The notes below the pieces were generated by a model. It had not been told where the DNA came from. It saw only the letters and a program-made list of their open reading frames with translations, and searched no databases. Below, in pieces: positions 36,517-46,462 of a DNA stretch of 64,000 nucleotides. Positions within the stretch are counted from its first letter, which is position 1. Each line of letters opens with the position of its first letter. The position numbers were made by a program, and so were the translations under genes. This stretch comes from Pseudomonadota bacterium (GTDB lineage: Bacteria > Pseudomonadota > Gammaproteobacteria > Burkholderiales > Rhodocyclaceae): contig JAFEDI010000062.1 in assembly GCA_018241725.1 (NCBI GenBank), forward strand, positions 19,807 through 83,806, given 5' to 3'.

Positions 36517-39112
36517 TAACAGAGCCGTGGAAGAGCGCCCGCGCGTGCTGATCGTGGACGATGTCCACGAGAACCTGCATATATTGGTCGGAATCCTGCG
36601 CGACGAGTACGCCATTTCCGCCGCGACCAGCGGGGACAAGGCCCTCGCACTGGCCCATCGCCATCCGCAGCCCGACCTGATTCTGCTCGATGTCCGGATG
36701 CCCGGCATGGACGGCTATGAAGCGCTCGCCCGGCTGAAAGCCGACCCCGCCACCATGGGAATTCCGGTGATCTTCGTGTCGGCCTTGTCGGATCCGGAGG
36801 ACGAAACCCGTGGGCTGGCAATGGGCGCCGCTGATTTCGTCACCAAGCCGGTCAGCCCGGCCCTCCTCAAGGCGCGCATCCGCAGCCAGCTCGAATTGAA
36901 GCGCTACCGCATCCCGCAGCCACTGGTGAGCATCGCGCCCCACGATGGCGGCGACCGCCAGAAGGCGATCCTGATTGTGGACGACGTGCCCGAGCACATC
37001 CACGGGCTGCTCGAAGCTTTGAAGGACGAATACCGCATCCTCGTGGCCTGTAACGGGAGCCAGGCACTCGAAATCATGCAAGGCACGTCGCCCCCCGACC
37101 TGATCCTGCTCGATGTGGTCATGCCCGACATGGACGGCTACGAGGTGTGCCGCCGCATCAAGGCAACCGCGGTCGGCAGCCGCATTCCGGTCATCTTCGT
37201 GACGGTCGTTGATGAGACCCGCGACAAGGTGAGGGGCTTTGAACTGGACGCCGCTGACTACATCACCAAGCCCTTCGACATCGACGAGGTGCGTGCGCGC
37301 ATCCGCACCCATCTCGAGCTGGCGCGACTGCGGCACGTGCTTGAAGACGTGGTCAGCCAGCGCACGGCCATGCTGCAGCTCAGCGAGGAACGCTACCGCC
37401 ACCTGGCCCATCGAGACGCGCTAACTGGCCTGCCCAACCGGATGCTGTTCGCCGAACAACTGGCTCACGCCATCCTGTCAGCGGAGCGGGGCGCTACGCC
37501 CTTCGCGCTGCTCTTCATCGACCTGGACAACTTCACAAGCATCAATGAAAGCCTCGGCCACGGCGTCGGCGATCAGGTGCTGCTGGAAGTTGCCAACCGC
37601 CTGCGGGTACTCTTTCCCGACAACGATGCCATCGCCCGCATCGGTAGTGACGAATTCAACGTGGTGATGGACATGGCCGTCTGCCATTCGCCGGTGGACC
37701 TCATGGCCCAGCGGGTGATCGATGCCCTGGCCAGGCCGTTCCAGCTGAACGGTGACAGCGTATATGTGGGCGCCAGCCTCGGCATCGCCCTCTATCCCAG
37801 TGACGGCACCACCGCCGAAGCCCTGCAGAGCAACGCCGACGCCGCGCTGCACCAGGCCAAGGCTCAGGGCAGGGGAAGCCTACGCTTCTTCTCCCCCGAG
37901 ATGACCAACCGTGCCCGCCAGCGCCTGACGTTGGAAGCCGAACTGCGCCGCGCCCTCGACAGGGGCGAATTCCGTTTGCACTACCAGCCGCAGATCGACC
38001 TCGCCGACAATCGCCTCATCGGCCTCGAAGCCCTGGTGCGCTGGGTCCATCCCGAGCGTGGCATCATCTCGCCCGCCGAATTCATTCCCCTCGCCGAAGA
38101 AAACGGCCTCATCGTCCGCCTCGGTGACTGGGTGTTGGATGAAGCCTGCCGGCAGATTCGTGCCTGGTGCGACGCCGGACACGCACCGCGCCGCACGGCA
38201 GTTAACGTCTCCGCGGTGCAACTGAGCCGCGGACGCCTCGTAGACTCCGTCAAGGGCGCATTGCAGCGCAGCGGCATCGCCCCGCAGCAATTGGAGCTGG
38301 AAATCACCGAGAGCTTCGTGATGGCCAACGAAGACGAGGTTTTCCGCTCCCTCGCTGAGATCAAGGCCCTTGGCGTGCGCCTCTCAATCGACGATTTTGG
38401 TACCGGCTATTCGTCCCTCGCACGTCTGCAACGGCTGCAGGTCCATAAGCTCAAGATTGACATGTCCTTCGTGCGGGATATGACCACCAACAGCGGCAAC
38501 GCTTCCATCGTCAAATCCATCATCGCCCTCGGCCATGGGCTGGGCCTCGAGGTCGTTGCCGAAGGCGTCGAGACCACAGCCCACGCCGACCGACTGCGCG
38601 CGCTACGTTGCGATGCCGCGCAGGGCTACTGGTTCAGTCGCCCCCTGGCCGCCGATGCCGTGCCTGCCTTCATGAACAGCCTCAAGGATGCACATCCCAT
38701 TCCCCAGCCGGAGATCCCGGGCGCGTTGCTGATCGTAAACCGGGAGCCCGGTGTCCGGTCGGCCCTCAGGCGTGCTCTACGCCGGGAAAACCGTCGCACG
38801 CTGACTGTAGCCAACGGGGAGGCTGCGTTGGCGCTGCTCGCGGAACATCAGATTGGCGTACTGATCGCCGATCAGCGCACGCCGGGGACAGGCGGGGCAG
38901 ACCTGCTGTCCCAAGTCAGGCAAGACTATCCTGAGGTCGTGTGCATTGCCCTTTGTTCCGTCGAGGACGAGGACGTGGCCCGCGAGGCTGTCCTGCGTGG
39001 GGATATCTTCCGTTTTCTTGCCAAGCCCTGGTCGGATGCCGAGTTACTGCAGGTAGTGGGAGCAGGGCTGCGGCAATGCGCGGCGCGGAGCGCTGTGTCA
39101 AGGAAGTGCTGA
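36497..39112 (+). CDS. REC-REC-GGDEF-EAL-REC response regulator (c-di-GMP)
   Basis: An 871-aa cytoplasmic regulator. Two N-terminal receivers carry [13 protein letters not shown] and [13 protein letters not shown], each followed by the conserved lysine (TKPVSP, TKPFD). The cyclase domain reads RIGSDEF instead of GGDEF, so cyclase activity is doubtful. The phosphodiesterase domain looks intact ([33 protein letters not shown]). A third receiver at the C-terminus ([18 protein letters not shown]) is an unusual position. Probable output is c-di-GMP breakdown under control of the overlapping hybrid kinase. Start ATG 36497 lies inside the kinase gene. Confidence 0.92.
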   Translation: MSQQTSNNRAVEERPRVLIVDDVHENLHILVGILRDEYAISAATSGDKALALAHRHPQPDLILLDVRMPGMDGYEALARLKADPATMGIPVIFVSALSDPEDETRGLAMGAADFVTKPVSPALLKARIRSQLELKRYRIPQPLVSIAPHDGGDRQKAILIVDDVPEHIHGLLEALKDEYRILVACNGSQALEIMQGTSPPDLILLDVVMPDMDGYEVCRRIKATAVGSRIPVIFVTVVDETRDKVRGFELDAADYITKPFDIDEVRARIRTHLELARLRHVLEDVVSQRTAMLQLSEERYRHLAHRDALTGLPNRMLFAEQLAHAILSAERGATPFALLFIDLDNFTSINESLGHGVGDQVLLEVANRLRVLFPDNDAIARIGSDEFNVVMDMAVCHSPVDLMAQRVIDALARPFQLNGDSVYVGASLGIALYPSDGTTAEALQSNADAALHQAKAQGRGSLRFFSPEMTNRARQRLTLEAELRRALDRGEFRLHYQPQIDLADNRLIGLEALVRWVHPERGIISPAEFIPLAEENGLIVRLGDWVLDEACRQIRAWCDAGHAPRRTAVNVSAVQLSRGRLVDSVKGALQRSGIAPQQLELEITESFVMANEDEVFRSLAEIKALGVRLSIDDFGTGYSSLARLQRLQVHKLKIDMSFVRDMTTNSGNASIVKSIIALGHGLGLEVVAEGVETTAHADRLRALRCDAAQGYWFSRPLAADAVPAFMNSLKDAHPIPQPEIPGALLIVNREPGVRSALRRALRRENRRTLTVANGEAALALLAEHQIGVLIADQRTPGTGGADLLSQVRQDYPEVVCIALCSVEDEDVAREAVLRGDIFRFLAKPWSDAELLQVVGAGLRQCAARSAVSRKC

Positions 39113-39330
39113 ACACACGTTTTGACGTATTCCTGTGTCTGGCTGATGTGAAGCCGATGCGTGGATCGGCTTGCGGGCGCTCCGTGCCAACGCGCTGCGC
39201 ATCTTCGCGCATGGCGAGAAGGCCACCGGACCGGAGGCGCTGAGCTCAACACCATCGCCGAGCATAGGTTATGCCCAAGGCTTAGAGAGACGCAGCCCCC
39301 TCGCTACGCCCCATCTTGGGCGTGGCGCTC

Positions 39331-39383
39331 ATTCGCAAAAAAGGAAACCTCCGGCCGTGCTGGAGGTTTCCTTTTTTGCGAAT
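39331..39383. terminator. strong bidirectional intrinsic terminator
   Basis: A perfect 22-bp inverted repeat with a 9-base loop. The arms run ATTCGCAAAAAAGGAAACC... and back, with a T6 run in the right arm and the mirror T6 on the minus strand. It closes the sensory operon about 220 bp after its last stop and isolates the cluster that begins at 40058. The stretch 39113-39330 shows no convincing gene. Confidence 0.85.
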
Positions 39384-40057
39384 CCCGACGCGTTTCGGGC
39401 GTGAATTGATGTTGTGCTGCAGCATCTTTTCTGGAGCCCAATGAGACCGAATTGGAATCCGATGTCAGGATTGCGAAAGGTTAAATGAAAAAAACGATAT
39501 CCGTTGTAAAGAAATTCTGACAGAATCGCGCCCGAAAATTCTATCAGGCAGATTCGGGTAGGAACAACGTCATTATTTTGAAATGCTTATCGATAAAACC
39601 TGAATAGGCTGACTTTCATGTTGCATGCGCCACATTGGTGCGAGCAATTTGTCACTTTTGGTGCGTGGTGGGGAGAGGCGTAAGCAGGCCAATCGTCGCC
39701 GAGGCGGGCTTCCGCAGCACTCAGGGGTATTTCAGGTTGTGAGCAAATAAGCATTTCATGATGGTCTTAATTTCATCCCTTCACTGCTCGGTATCTGCCG
39801 GCGGCTGGCATGTATGTATGGCCGTCAATTGGCAAGGTGTGCGATCCATTTTGCCGTGGGCAGACATTCTTGCGGGCCGGAGCGTCTGGCAGGGTGCGAT
39901 TGCCTCTGTCGCCGGAGGCTTGCCCGGGTGAAAACATGGCGTGCTGATTGTGGCTTTTTGCACCCGGATTCTGAGCACTCGAAAACTGCCGCATTTGCTC
40001 AATAAATGCAAAATGCATATTCACATTTGTATTTGAACTCTGAAAGAGGAATTGAAC
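39384..40057 (+). promoter_or_regulatory. AT-richer upstream/leader region of the NRPS cluster
   Basis: About 670 bp without a supported gene and visibly richer in A/T than its surroundings. It should hold the promoter of the NRPS cluster. Around 39874-39925 a possible three-way fold is visible: GGGC (39874-39877) with GCCC (39922-39925) as outer stem, CGGA-gcg-TCTG inside it, then GCCTC...GAGGC. The ribosome site AGAGGA (40044-40049) sits 8 bases before ATG 40058. I did not find a match to a known riboswitch class by eye. Confidence 0.5.
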
Positions 40058-43000
40058 ATGCTCGGCGCACAGGACGATCGGCCGGATGGCGGGGAAACCG
40101 CATCTGAACCCTATTCGCTCACCGAATTGCAGCACGCCTATTGGGTGGGGGAGCAGGAGGCCTACCGGTTTCATACCGTACCTTTCCTGTATCTCTGCTA
40201 CTTCAGTGCGAAACTCGATATCCCACGGCTCGAGGCCGCCCTTGGCGCCGTACTGCAAGCCACGCCGGAGCTGTCCATCGAATTCCTGCCGGATGCCAGC
40301 CAGCGCATGGTGGAGCCGCCGGCCGGTGCGATTTCCCTATCGGTGACCGACTGGCGGGATCGCCCGCCCATCAGTGCGTTCGAGCTGCAGGAATTCAACA
40401 AGCGGCAGATGGAAGAAAAGCTGGAATTGCTCGGCAAGCACGTCCAGCTGACGGCCTTTCTCGACCGCGTGGCGGAAGGCTATTACCTCAATTTCGCATT
40501 CCGCCTGATTTCCTTCGACGCTTATTCGGTCCGTCTCTTCTTCAACGCCCTGGCCCGCGTCTACAACGGGATGGGGTTGCCAACGCACCCGCGGGCGCAG
40601 TTCCCGGAGTTCATCGAGAAGCGCCGCAACGTGAAGGAAAGCGCGGCCTTCGAACGTTCCTTCAAGTACTGGCAGGACCGTGTCGAGTCCCTCCGCCACG
40701 CGCCCGAACTGCCGGTGGTGGAACACGAGCGCATGCCCGAGCGGTCGAGCTTCAAGCGCGTGCGTTTCCTGCTCGCACCGGAGCGTGTCGCGCACATCAA
40801 TGCGCAGGCACGCCGGCTGGGTGTCAGCCTGAGCGCCGTGTTCTGCACCGCTTACGCGGACGTCCTGCGCCTGTGGTCGCGCAATCCGTCCTTCGCCATC
40901 AACATGCTGATGAGCCACCGGCCGTCGAACGATCCACGCTACCAGCGCGCTTACGGCAACTTCGGCAGCACGCTGCTGTTGGAGGCGGCGGACACCCGCG
41001 GCAGCTTCCTGGAGCGGGCCAAAGCGCTGCAGATGCAGCTGGCGCGGGATATCCGTCATGCGCGCGTGGCCGGTGTGGACGTGATCCAGGCCATGGGCCG
41101 CGTCGGGGCAGGGCTGCCGGTGATGCCGGTGGTGTTCGCCAGCTCGCTGGGGCTCGACATGCCCGACGACATCCTGCTGCCGAGCGCGGCGGGCTGGGCG
41201 AGCTGCGGCGGCGGGCTGCATACGCCGCAGGTGTGGCTGGACTGCCAGGTCTACATGTACGGCGACGAGCTGGTGATGAACTGGGACTACGTCGAGGGCC
41301 TGTTCCTGCCCGGCGTCGTCGAGGAGATGTTCGAGACCTTCCAGCGCCACGTCGAGGCCATCATGGCAGCGGAAGTGCCGGAGGAGGCGATGCTGCTGCC
41401 GCAGCTGCCGGCCGCCGCACTGCAGGCCCGCGAGGCGGCCAACCGCACGGACAAGGCATTGCCGACCGGGCGCCTGCAGGATTTCTTCGCCGAGGCCTGT
41501 ACGCGCCACGGGGACCGGCCGGCGCTCATCGCCAGCGACCGGACCGTCGCTTACAAGGACCTGTGGTGCTGGACCACGAACCTGGCGGCGCGGCTGCGCG
41601 GCGCCGGTGTCGGCCCCAACGATCTGGTGGCCATCGTGTCGCGGCGCAGCTGGCGTCAGGTGGCTGCGACGATGGCGGTGGTGCAGTCCGGCGGTGCCTA
41701 CCTGCCGATCACCGCCGACCAACCGGTGGCGCGCAAGGAGTGGCTGATCGCCCGACCTGGCGTGAAGGTCGTTCTGATCGAGCGCGATCTGGCAGACGGA
41801 CTCAAGGTGCCGGCCGGCGTCACGGCGATGCTGCTCGACGAGATGTTGTCGGACGAGGTGCCGGAAGCTGCCGCCATCGAGCCCGTGCAGTGCGAGCAGG
41901 ATCTGGCCTACGTGATCTTCACGTCGGGCTCGACCGGGCAGCCGAAGGGCGTCGCCATCGACCACCGTGGCGCCGTCAACACCATTCAGGACGTCATCGC
42001 GCGCTTCGGCCTTGGCTGTGAAGACCGCCTGATCGGACTGTCCAGCTTCAACTTCGACCTGTCGGTGTTCGACATCTTCGGCGGTCTCGGCGCCGGCGCG
42101 GCGCTGGTGCTGCCGCCCCACAGCGAGACGCCGGCGCCGGACGAATGGGCGGCCGTCGTGCGTAATCATGGCGTAACCGTCTGGAACACCGTGCCGGCGT
42201 CCCTCGAGATGTTGATCGAGTTCCTCGGGCCGCTGGCCACCAGCGAGCTGCGGTCGCTGCGCTTGGTGATGCTGAGCGGCGACTGGATCCCGGTGACGCT
42301 GCCCGAGCGCCTGAAGCACACCGTGCCGGGCGCGACGCTGATCAGCCTGGGCGGCGCGACGGAAGCGTCGATCTGGTCCAACTATTTCCCGGTCGATGGC
42401 GTGCCGGCCAACTGGAAGAGCATTCCCTACGGCTGGCCGCTGGCCAACCAGAGCTTCCATGTGCTGAACCGCGACCTGCAGCCGGCGCCGGACTGGGTGC
42501 CGGGTGACCTGTACATCGGCGGCATCGGTCTGGCGCGGGAGTATTACGACGATCCGGTGCGTACCGCCGAGAGCTTCATCGTCCACCCGCAGACCGGCGA
42601 GCGCCTGTACCGCACCGGCGACGTGGGCCGCTACCACGAGGACGGCTGTCTGGAATTCCTCGGCCGGCTGGACGGCCAGGTGAAGATCCGCGGCTTCCGT
42701 ATCGAGCTGGAAGAGATCGACGCGACGCTGGTGCGCTATCCGGGCATCCGGGCCGCGGCGACGGTGGTCGTCCGCAAGGGCAGCGACAGCCGCCTGGTGG
42801 CCTTCTACCAGCCTGCGGGCCCGCACCTGCCTGTGGCCGACGAGATCCGCACCCACCTGGCCGCAAGTCTTGCGCCGTACATGGTGCCGTCCCAGTTCAT
42901 GGGGCTCGATGCGCTGCCGGTGACGCCCAACGGCAAGGTCGACCGCAAGGCGCTGACTGCATTGGCTGAATCGCTGAGCCACGACGCCGGCCCGCGACGG

Positions 43001-44113
43001 ATGCCGGAGAGCGAGACCGAGCGGCGCCTGGCGACGCTGTGGTGCCAGCTCCTGGGCGTCGAATCCATCGGGGCCGAAGAGGAGTTCTTCGATCTGGGTG
43101 GCACCTCGCTGCTGGCGGTTCGCCTGATCAACGCGATCACCGCCGAGTTCGGTCGCAGTCTGCCGCTTGTGTCGCTGCTGCGCCACGGCACCATCGCCGC
43201 GCAGGCTGTCATGCTCGACAAGGACGTGAATGCGCGTGGTGAGCAGCGCGGCGCGCTGGCTGTCCTGCGCGAAGGGGAGCAGGGCATTCTGGTGGTCGTG
43301 CATCCGGTGGGCGGCAACATCCTGTGCTACCGGGAACTCCTCGACATGCTGCCGCCGGGCATGACGGTGCTCGGCCTGCAGTCGCCGGGCGACGGCAGTA
43401 AGCGGGATCTGCCGGGCCTGGCTGCGAGTTACGTGGACGCCCTGTCGGCCTGGACCCAGGGCCGGCGCATCCATCTGCTCGGCTGGTCGATGGGCGGTGT
43501 GATCGCCCAGGAGATGGCCCGGCAGCTGGAGATGAGCGGAATGGCACCGGCCAGCGTGACGATGATCGACAGCTGGATGGGCGCGCGCCAGGGCGGCTCC
43601 CAGCGCCTCGAAGGCGAGGTGCTTATGCGCAATTTCCTGCGCGACCTGATCGGCGGCGACCTGCCGCGGGACTTCGACGCGCTGGCGGAGCTGTCCGAGG
43701 CGGACCGGCCGGCCTTCGTCGTCCATACCCTGCAGCGCACCGGCGGCGTGGCCGTCTCCGAAGACGAGTTCCGCACGCTGCTCGCCGAATACCAGGCCAA
43801 CTACAACGCGCTGGTCAATCACCAGGCGCGGGTCACCGCGACGCCGGTACGGCTGTACCGGGCCAGCCGCAGCATGGACTTCCCGCTGCTGGCGCCGTTC
43901 GCCGTTCCGGAAATGGCCAACCTGCAGGTGATCGACTGGGAAGGCGACCACTTCTCGGTGGTCGGCCGCGCCTCCCTGGAGCGGATCGTGGTGCAGTCTC
44001 TCGGCCTCGCCGACGACGCCCGCTGCGCACAGCCGGAGGACGGCGCTTTACTGCCGGCCGGCAAACGTGTCTCCGACTCGGACAACTCTCAAATGGAATC
44101 GACCCTTCAATGA
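40058..44113 (+). CDS. single-module nonribosomal peptide synthetase (Cy-like-A-PCP-TE), predicted cysteine-activating
   Basis: About 1351 aa. Residues 15-440 form a condensation domain of the heterocyclisation (Cy) family: SLTELQHAYWVGE, FASSLGLD and TPQVWLDCQV are typical. The DxxxxD site is altered (RLISFD, first Asp replaced by Arg) and the RHxML motif is missing. The A domain has FTSGSTGQPKG, FDLSVFDIFG, GGATEASIW, YRTGDVGRY and K960 in NGKVDRKAL. Its pocket reads D-L-F-N-M-S-L-I-W-K, close to the known cysteine code DLYNLSLIWK. The PCP has LGGTSL with S1017; the thioesterase has GWSMGG with S1144. There is no upstream carrier and no MbtH or PPTase gene. The stop overlaps the next start (ATGA). 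Confidence 0.93.
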   Translation: MLGAQDDRPDGGETASEPYSLTELQHAYWVGEQEAYRFHTVPFLYLCYFSAKLDIPRLEAALGAVLQATPELSIEFLPDASQRMVEPPAGAISLSVTDWRDRPPISAFELQEFNKRQMEEKLELLGKHVQLTAFLDRVAEGYYLNFAFRLISFDAYSVRLFFNALARVYNGMGLPTHPRAQFPEFIEKRRNVKESAAFERSFKYWQDRVESLRHAPELPVVEHERMPERSSFKRVRFLLAPERVAHINAQARRLGVSLSAVFCTAYADVLRLWSRNPSFAINMLMSHRPSNDPRYQRAYGNFGSTLLLEAADTRGSFLERAKALQMQLARDIRHARVAGVDVIQAMGRVGAGLPVMPVVFASSLGLDMPDDILLPSAAGWASCGGGLHTPQVWLDCQVYMYGDELVMNWDYVEGLFLPGVVEEMFETFQRHVEAIMAAEVPEEAMLLPQLPAAALQAREAANRTDKALPTGRLQDFFAEACTRHGDRPALIASDRTVAYKDLWCWTTNLAARLRGAGVGPNDLVAIVSRRSWRQVAATMAVVQSGGAYLPITADQPVARKEWLIARPGVKVVLIERDLADGLKVPAGVTAMLLDEMLSDEVPEAAAIEPVQCEQDLAYVIFTSGSTGQPKGVAIDHRGAVNTIQDVIARFGLGCEDRLIGLSSFNFDLSVFDIFGGLGAGAALVLPPHSETPAPDEWAAVVRNHGVTVWNTVPASLEMLIEFLGPLATSELRSLRLVMLSGDWIPVTLPERLKHTVPGATLISLGGATEASIWSNYFPVDGVPANWKSIPYGWPLANQSFHVLNRDLQPAPDWVPGDLYIGGIGLAREYYDDPVRTAESFIVHPQTGERLYRTGDVGRYHEDGCLEFLGRLDGQVKIRGFRIELEEIDATLVRYPGIRAAATVVVRKGSDSRLVAFYQPAGPHLPVADEIRTHLAASLAPYMVPSQFMGLDALPVTPNGKVDRKALTALAESLSHDAGPRRMPESETERRLATLWCQLLGVESIGAEEEFFDLGGTSLLAVRLINAITAEFGRSLPLVSLLRHGTIAAQAVMLDKDVNARGEQRGALAVLREGEQGILVVVHPVGGNILCYRELLDMLPPGMTVLGLQSPGDGSKRDLPGLAASYVDALSAWTQGRRIHLLGWSMGGVIAQEMARQLEMSGMAPASVTMIDSWMGARQGGSQRLEGEVLMRNFLRDLIGGDLPRDFDALAELSEADRPAFVVHTLQRTGGVAVSEDEFRTLLAEYQANYNALVNHQARVTATPVRLYRASRSMDFPLLAPFAVPEMANLQVIDWEGDHFSVVGRASLERIVVQSLGLADDARCAQPEDGALLPAGKRVSDSDNSQMESTLQ

Positions 44114-45360
44114 GCGAACACTTCGACACCCTCGTCATCGGCGGCGGACAGGCCGGGCTGGCGACGAGCTACCACCTTTCCCTCCAGCAGCGTTCGCACC
44201 TGGTGCTCGAACGGGGCGACATCCCCGCGCCGGTGTGGCGTGATGACCGCTGGGACTCCTTCACGCTGGTGACCCCGAACTGGGACTTCCGCCTGCCCGG
44301 CGCACCCTATACGGGTGAGGCGCCGGACGGCTTCATGCCCCGCGAGGACATCGTCGGCACCTTCAAGGACTACGTGGAGCGTTTCCAGCTGCCGCTGCGC
44401 TGCCGGACCGAGGTGACGGCGGTCGAAGCCGACCCGCTCGGCTTCCGTGTGAGCACAGGCGACGGTGTCAGCTACACCGCGCGCAACGTGGTGATGGCGA
44501 CGGGTCTGTTCCAGTTTCCCCGCCGCCATGGCATGGCCGACAAGCTGTCGCCGTCGGTCGCGCAGATCCATTCCGGCCTGTACCGCAATCCCGACGCCCT
44601 GGCGCCAGGCGGCGTGCTGGTGGTCGGCAGCTCCCAGTCGGGCTGCCAGATCGCCGACGAGCTCAATCGCGCCGGCCGCAAGGTCTTCCTGTGCGTCGGG
44701 CCGCACACCCGGGCGCCGCGGCGCTACCGGGGCAAGGACATCTTCGAGTGGATGAAGCTGTCCGGCCTGGCCGACCAGACCGTGGACACCCTCAGCTCCC
44801 CGAAACTGAAGTTCGCACCGAATCCGATCATGGCCGGCCGGCCCGACGGCAGCATGAACCTGCACCAGTTCGCCAAGGCCGGCATCCGCCTGCTCGGCAC
44901 GCTGCAGGACATGGACGGAACTGAGATCAGCCTGGCGCCCGACATGCACGACAACCTGGCTGTTGCCGACCGCTTCGAGGCCGGCCTGCTGCGCCAGATC
45001 GACCAGCTGGTGGCGATGCGTCAGCTCGATCTGCCGGAGGAAAGCCTGCCGGCCGGCGACGAGGGCTTCGCCCAATCCCAGCCGGACCGTATCGATCTGG
45101 CTGCGGAAGGCATCACCACGGTGATCTGGGCCACCGGCTACGGCTTCGATTTCAGTCTCGTGCGCTTCCCTGTCTTCGACGAGGACGGCTATCCGCAACA
45201 GAAACGCGGCGTCACCGCTCAGGAGGGCCTGTATTTCATCGGCCTGCCGTGGCTGCACAACAAGCGCTCCGGCCTCTTGAGCGGCGTCGGCGAGGATGCC
45301 GCCTACGTGGCCGAGCACATCCGCGCGCGTGACCTGAACGGGGAGACCGCGAGTGAGTGA
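44110..45360 (+). CDS. flavin-dependent monooxygenase/NAD(P)-binding flavoprotein (CzcO-like)
   Basis: A 416-aa enzyme. The FAD motif is VIGGGQAGLATSYHL at the N-terminus; the NADPH motif VVGSSQSGCQIADEL is near residue 180, and VIWATGYGFDF closes the fold. This is the layout of class B-type flavoprotein monooxygenases (CzcO/FMO family), which oxygenate N, S or carbonyl groups. The ATG overlaps the NRPS stop by four bases, so the enzyme is translationally coupled and probably tailors the NRPS product. A cysteine-derived thiol, thiazoline or amine is the obvious target, by inference. Confidence 0.9.
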   Translation: MSEHFDTLVIGGGQAGLATSYHLSLQQRSHLVLERGDIPAPVWRDDRWDSFTLVTPNWDFRLPGAPYTGEAPDGFMPREDIVGTFKDYVERFQLPLRCRTEVTAVEADPLGFRVSTGDGVSYTARNVVMATGLFQFPRRHGMADKLSPSVAQIHSGLYRNPDALAPGGVLVVGSSQSGCQIADELNRAGRKVFLCVGPHTRAPRRYRGKDIFEWMKLSGLADQTVDTLSSPKLKFAPNPIMAGRPDGSMNLHQFAKAGIRLLGTLQDMDGTEISLAPDMHDNLAVADRFEAGLLRQIDQLVAMRQLDLPEESLPAGDEGFAQSQPDRIDLAAEGITTVIWATGYGFDFSLVRFPVFDEDGYPQQKRGVTAQEGLYFIGLPWLHNKRSGLLSGVGEDAAYVAEHIRARDLNGETASE

Positions 45361-46462
45361 GTCTACCCCGGCTCCGGCCGTTCCGCCCGCGTCCGGCCCG
45401 ACTCCGAAGTCGGCCAGGAAGGTCAAGCTGATCCTTCTCGTCCTGCTGCTCGCCGCACTGGTCGTCGCCGGCCGCATGTGGTGGCGCAGCACCTACTTCG
45501 AGGAGACCAACAACGCCTACGTGGACGGCCACATCAGCGCCATCGCACCGCGGGTCGACGGCGTGGTCACCAAGGTGAAGGTCACCGACAACCAGCTGGT
45601 GAAGGCCGGCGACGTGCTGGTCGAGCTCGATCCGGCCGACTTCTCGGTGCGCGCGGACAAGATCAATGCGCAGCTCCAAGAAGTGGAAGGCGAGCTGCTG
45701 AAGCTCGACGCGCAGATCGAGCAGGGCGAGGCCCACGCCCGCGCGCTGGACGCCCAGTCGGCGCGCAACCTGGCGCAGATCGCGCGCTTCAAGCGCGACG
45801 CCGAGCGCCAGATCGCCCTTAACAACAAGGAGATCAAGGCCGTCACCGAGACGGAGCTGAACGCCGCGGTCGCGGCGCGGGACAGCGCCTACGCCGACGA
45901 GGCTGCCCAGAAGGAAGAGATCAAGGCCGCCAGGGCCGGCGTGCGGGCGCTGCAGTCGGGGCGCGAGGCGCTGCTGGCGCGCAGGAAGGCCCTAGAAGCG
46001 GAAGTCCGCAATGCCGGCCTGCAGCTCGGCTACGCCACCCTCAAGGCGCCGGTCGATGGCCGCATCGGCAACAAGGCGGTCGAGGTGGGTTCCCACGTGG
46101 CCGTCGGGCAGCGCCTGTTCGTGATCATCCAGGACGGCGTGTGGATCAACGCCAACTTCAAGGAGACCCAGCTGCGCGACCTGGCGCCCGGCCAGAAGGT
46201 GAAGGTCGTCCTCGACAGCCTGCCGGGGCAGGACATCGAAGGCCGCGTGGACAGCTTTTCGCCGGCTTCCGGCGCGAAATTCGCGCTGTTGCCGCCGGAT
46301 AACGCGACCGGTAACTTCACCAAGATCGTCCAGCGGGTGCCGGTCAAGGTCACCTTCGCGCCGGAGACGCCGAAGGCGCTGCTGGACAAGGTGGTGCCGG
46401 GCATGTCCGCGCAGATCGAGATCGACCTGCGCCAGGGGCAGCCCGGCGCGAACGCCCGATGA
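45353..46462 (+). CDS. EmrA/HlyD family membrane fusion protein
   Basis: A 369-aa periplasmic adaptor. It has one N-terminal membrane helix (VKLILLVLLLAALVVAGRMWW), then the lipoyl half-motif AYVDGHISAIAPRVDGVVTKV, a long coiled-coil hairpin and the second half GYATLKAPVDGRIGNKAVEVG. This is the EmrA type that pairs with 14-helix MFS pumps. Start is GTG 45353, which overlaps the end of the monooxygenase by 8 bases. Its stop overlaps the pump start (ATGA). It links the inner-membrane pump to the outer-membrane factor encoded two genes on. Confidence 0.92.
   Translation: MSESTPAPAVPPASGPTPKSARKVKLILLVLLLAALVVAGRMWWRSTYFEETNNAYVDGHISAIAPRVDGVVTKVKVTDNQLVKAGDVLVELDPADFSVRADKINAQLQEVEGELLKLDAQIEQGEAHARALDAQSARNLAQIARFKRDAERQIALNNKEIKAVTETELNAAVAARDSAYADEAAQKEEIKAARAGVRALQSGREALLARRKALEAEVRNAGLQLGYATLKAPVDGRIGNKAVEVGSHVAVGQRLFVIIQDGVWINANFKETQLRDLAPGQKVKVVLDSLPGQDIEGRVDSFSPASGAKFALLPPDNATGNFTKIVQRVPVKVTFAPETPKALLDKVVPGMSAQIEIDLRQGQPGANAR

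Noticed and set aside
39161-39409. Short plus-strand open frames after the c-di-GMP regulator
   Set aside because: They run through the strong terminator at 39331-39383 and show no recognisable protein.
39773-40258. Minus-strand open frame overlapping the NRPS start
   Set aside because: No domain or ribosome site, and it overlaps the well-supported NRPS start.
40337-43951. 1204-residue minus-strand open frame opposite the NRPS
   Set aside because: Antisense shadow of an NRPS with all core motifs in order.
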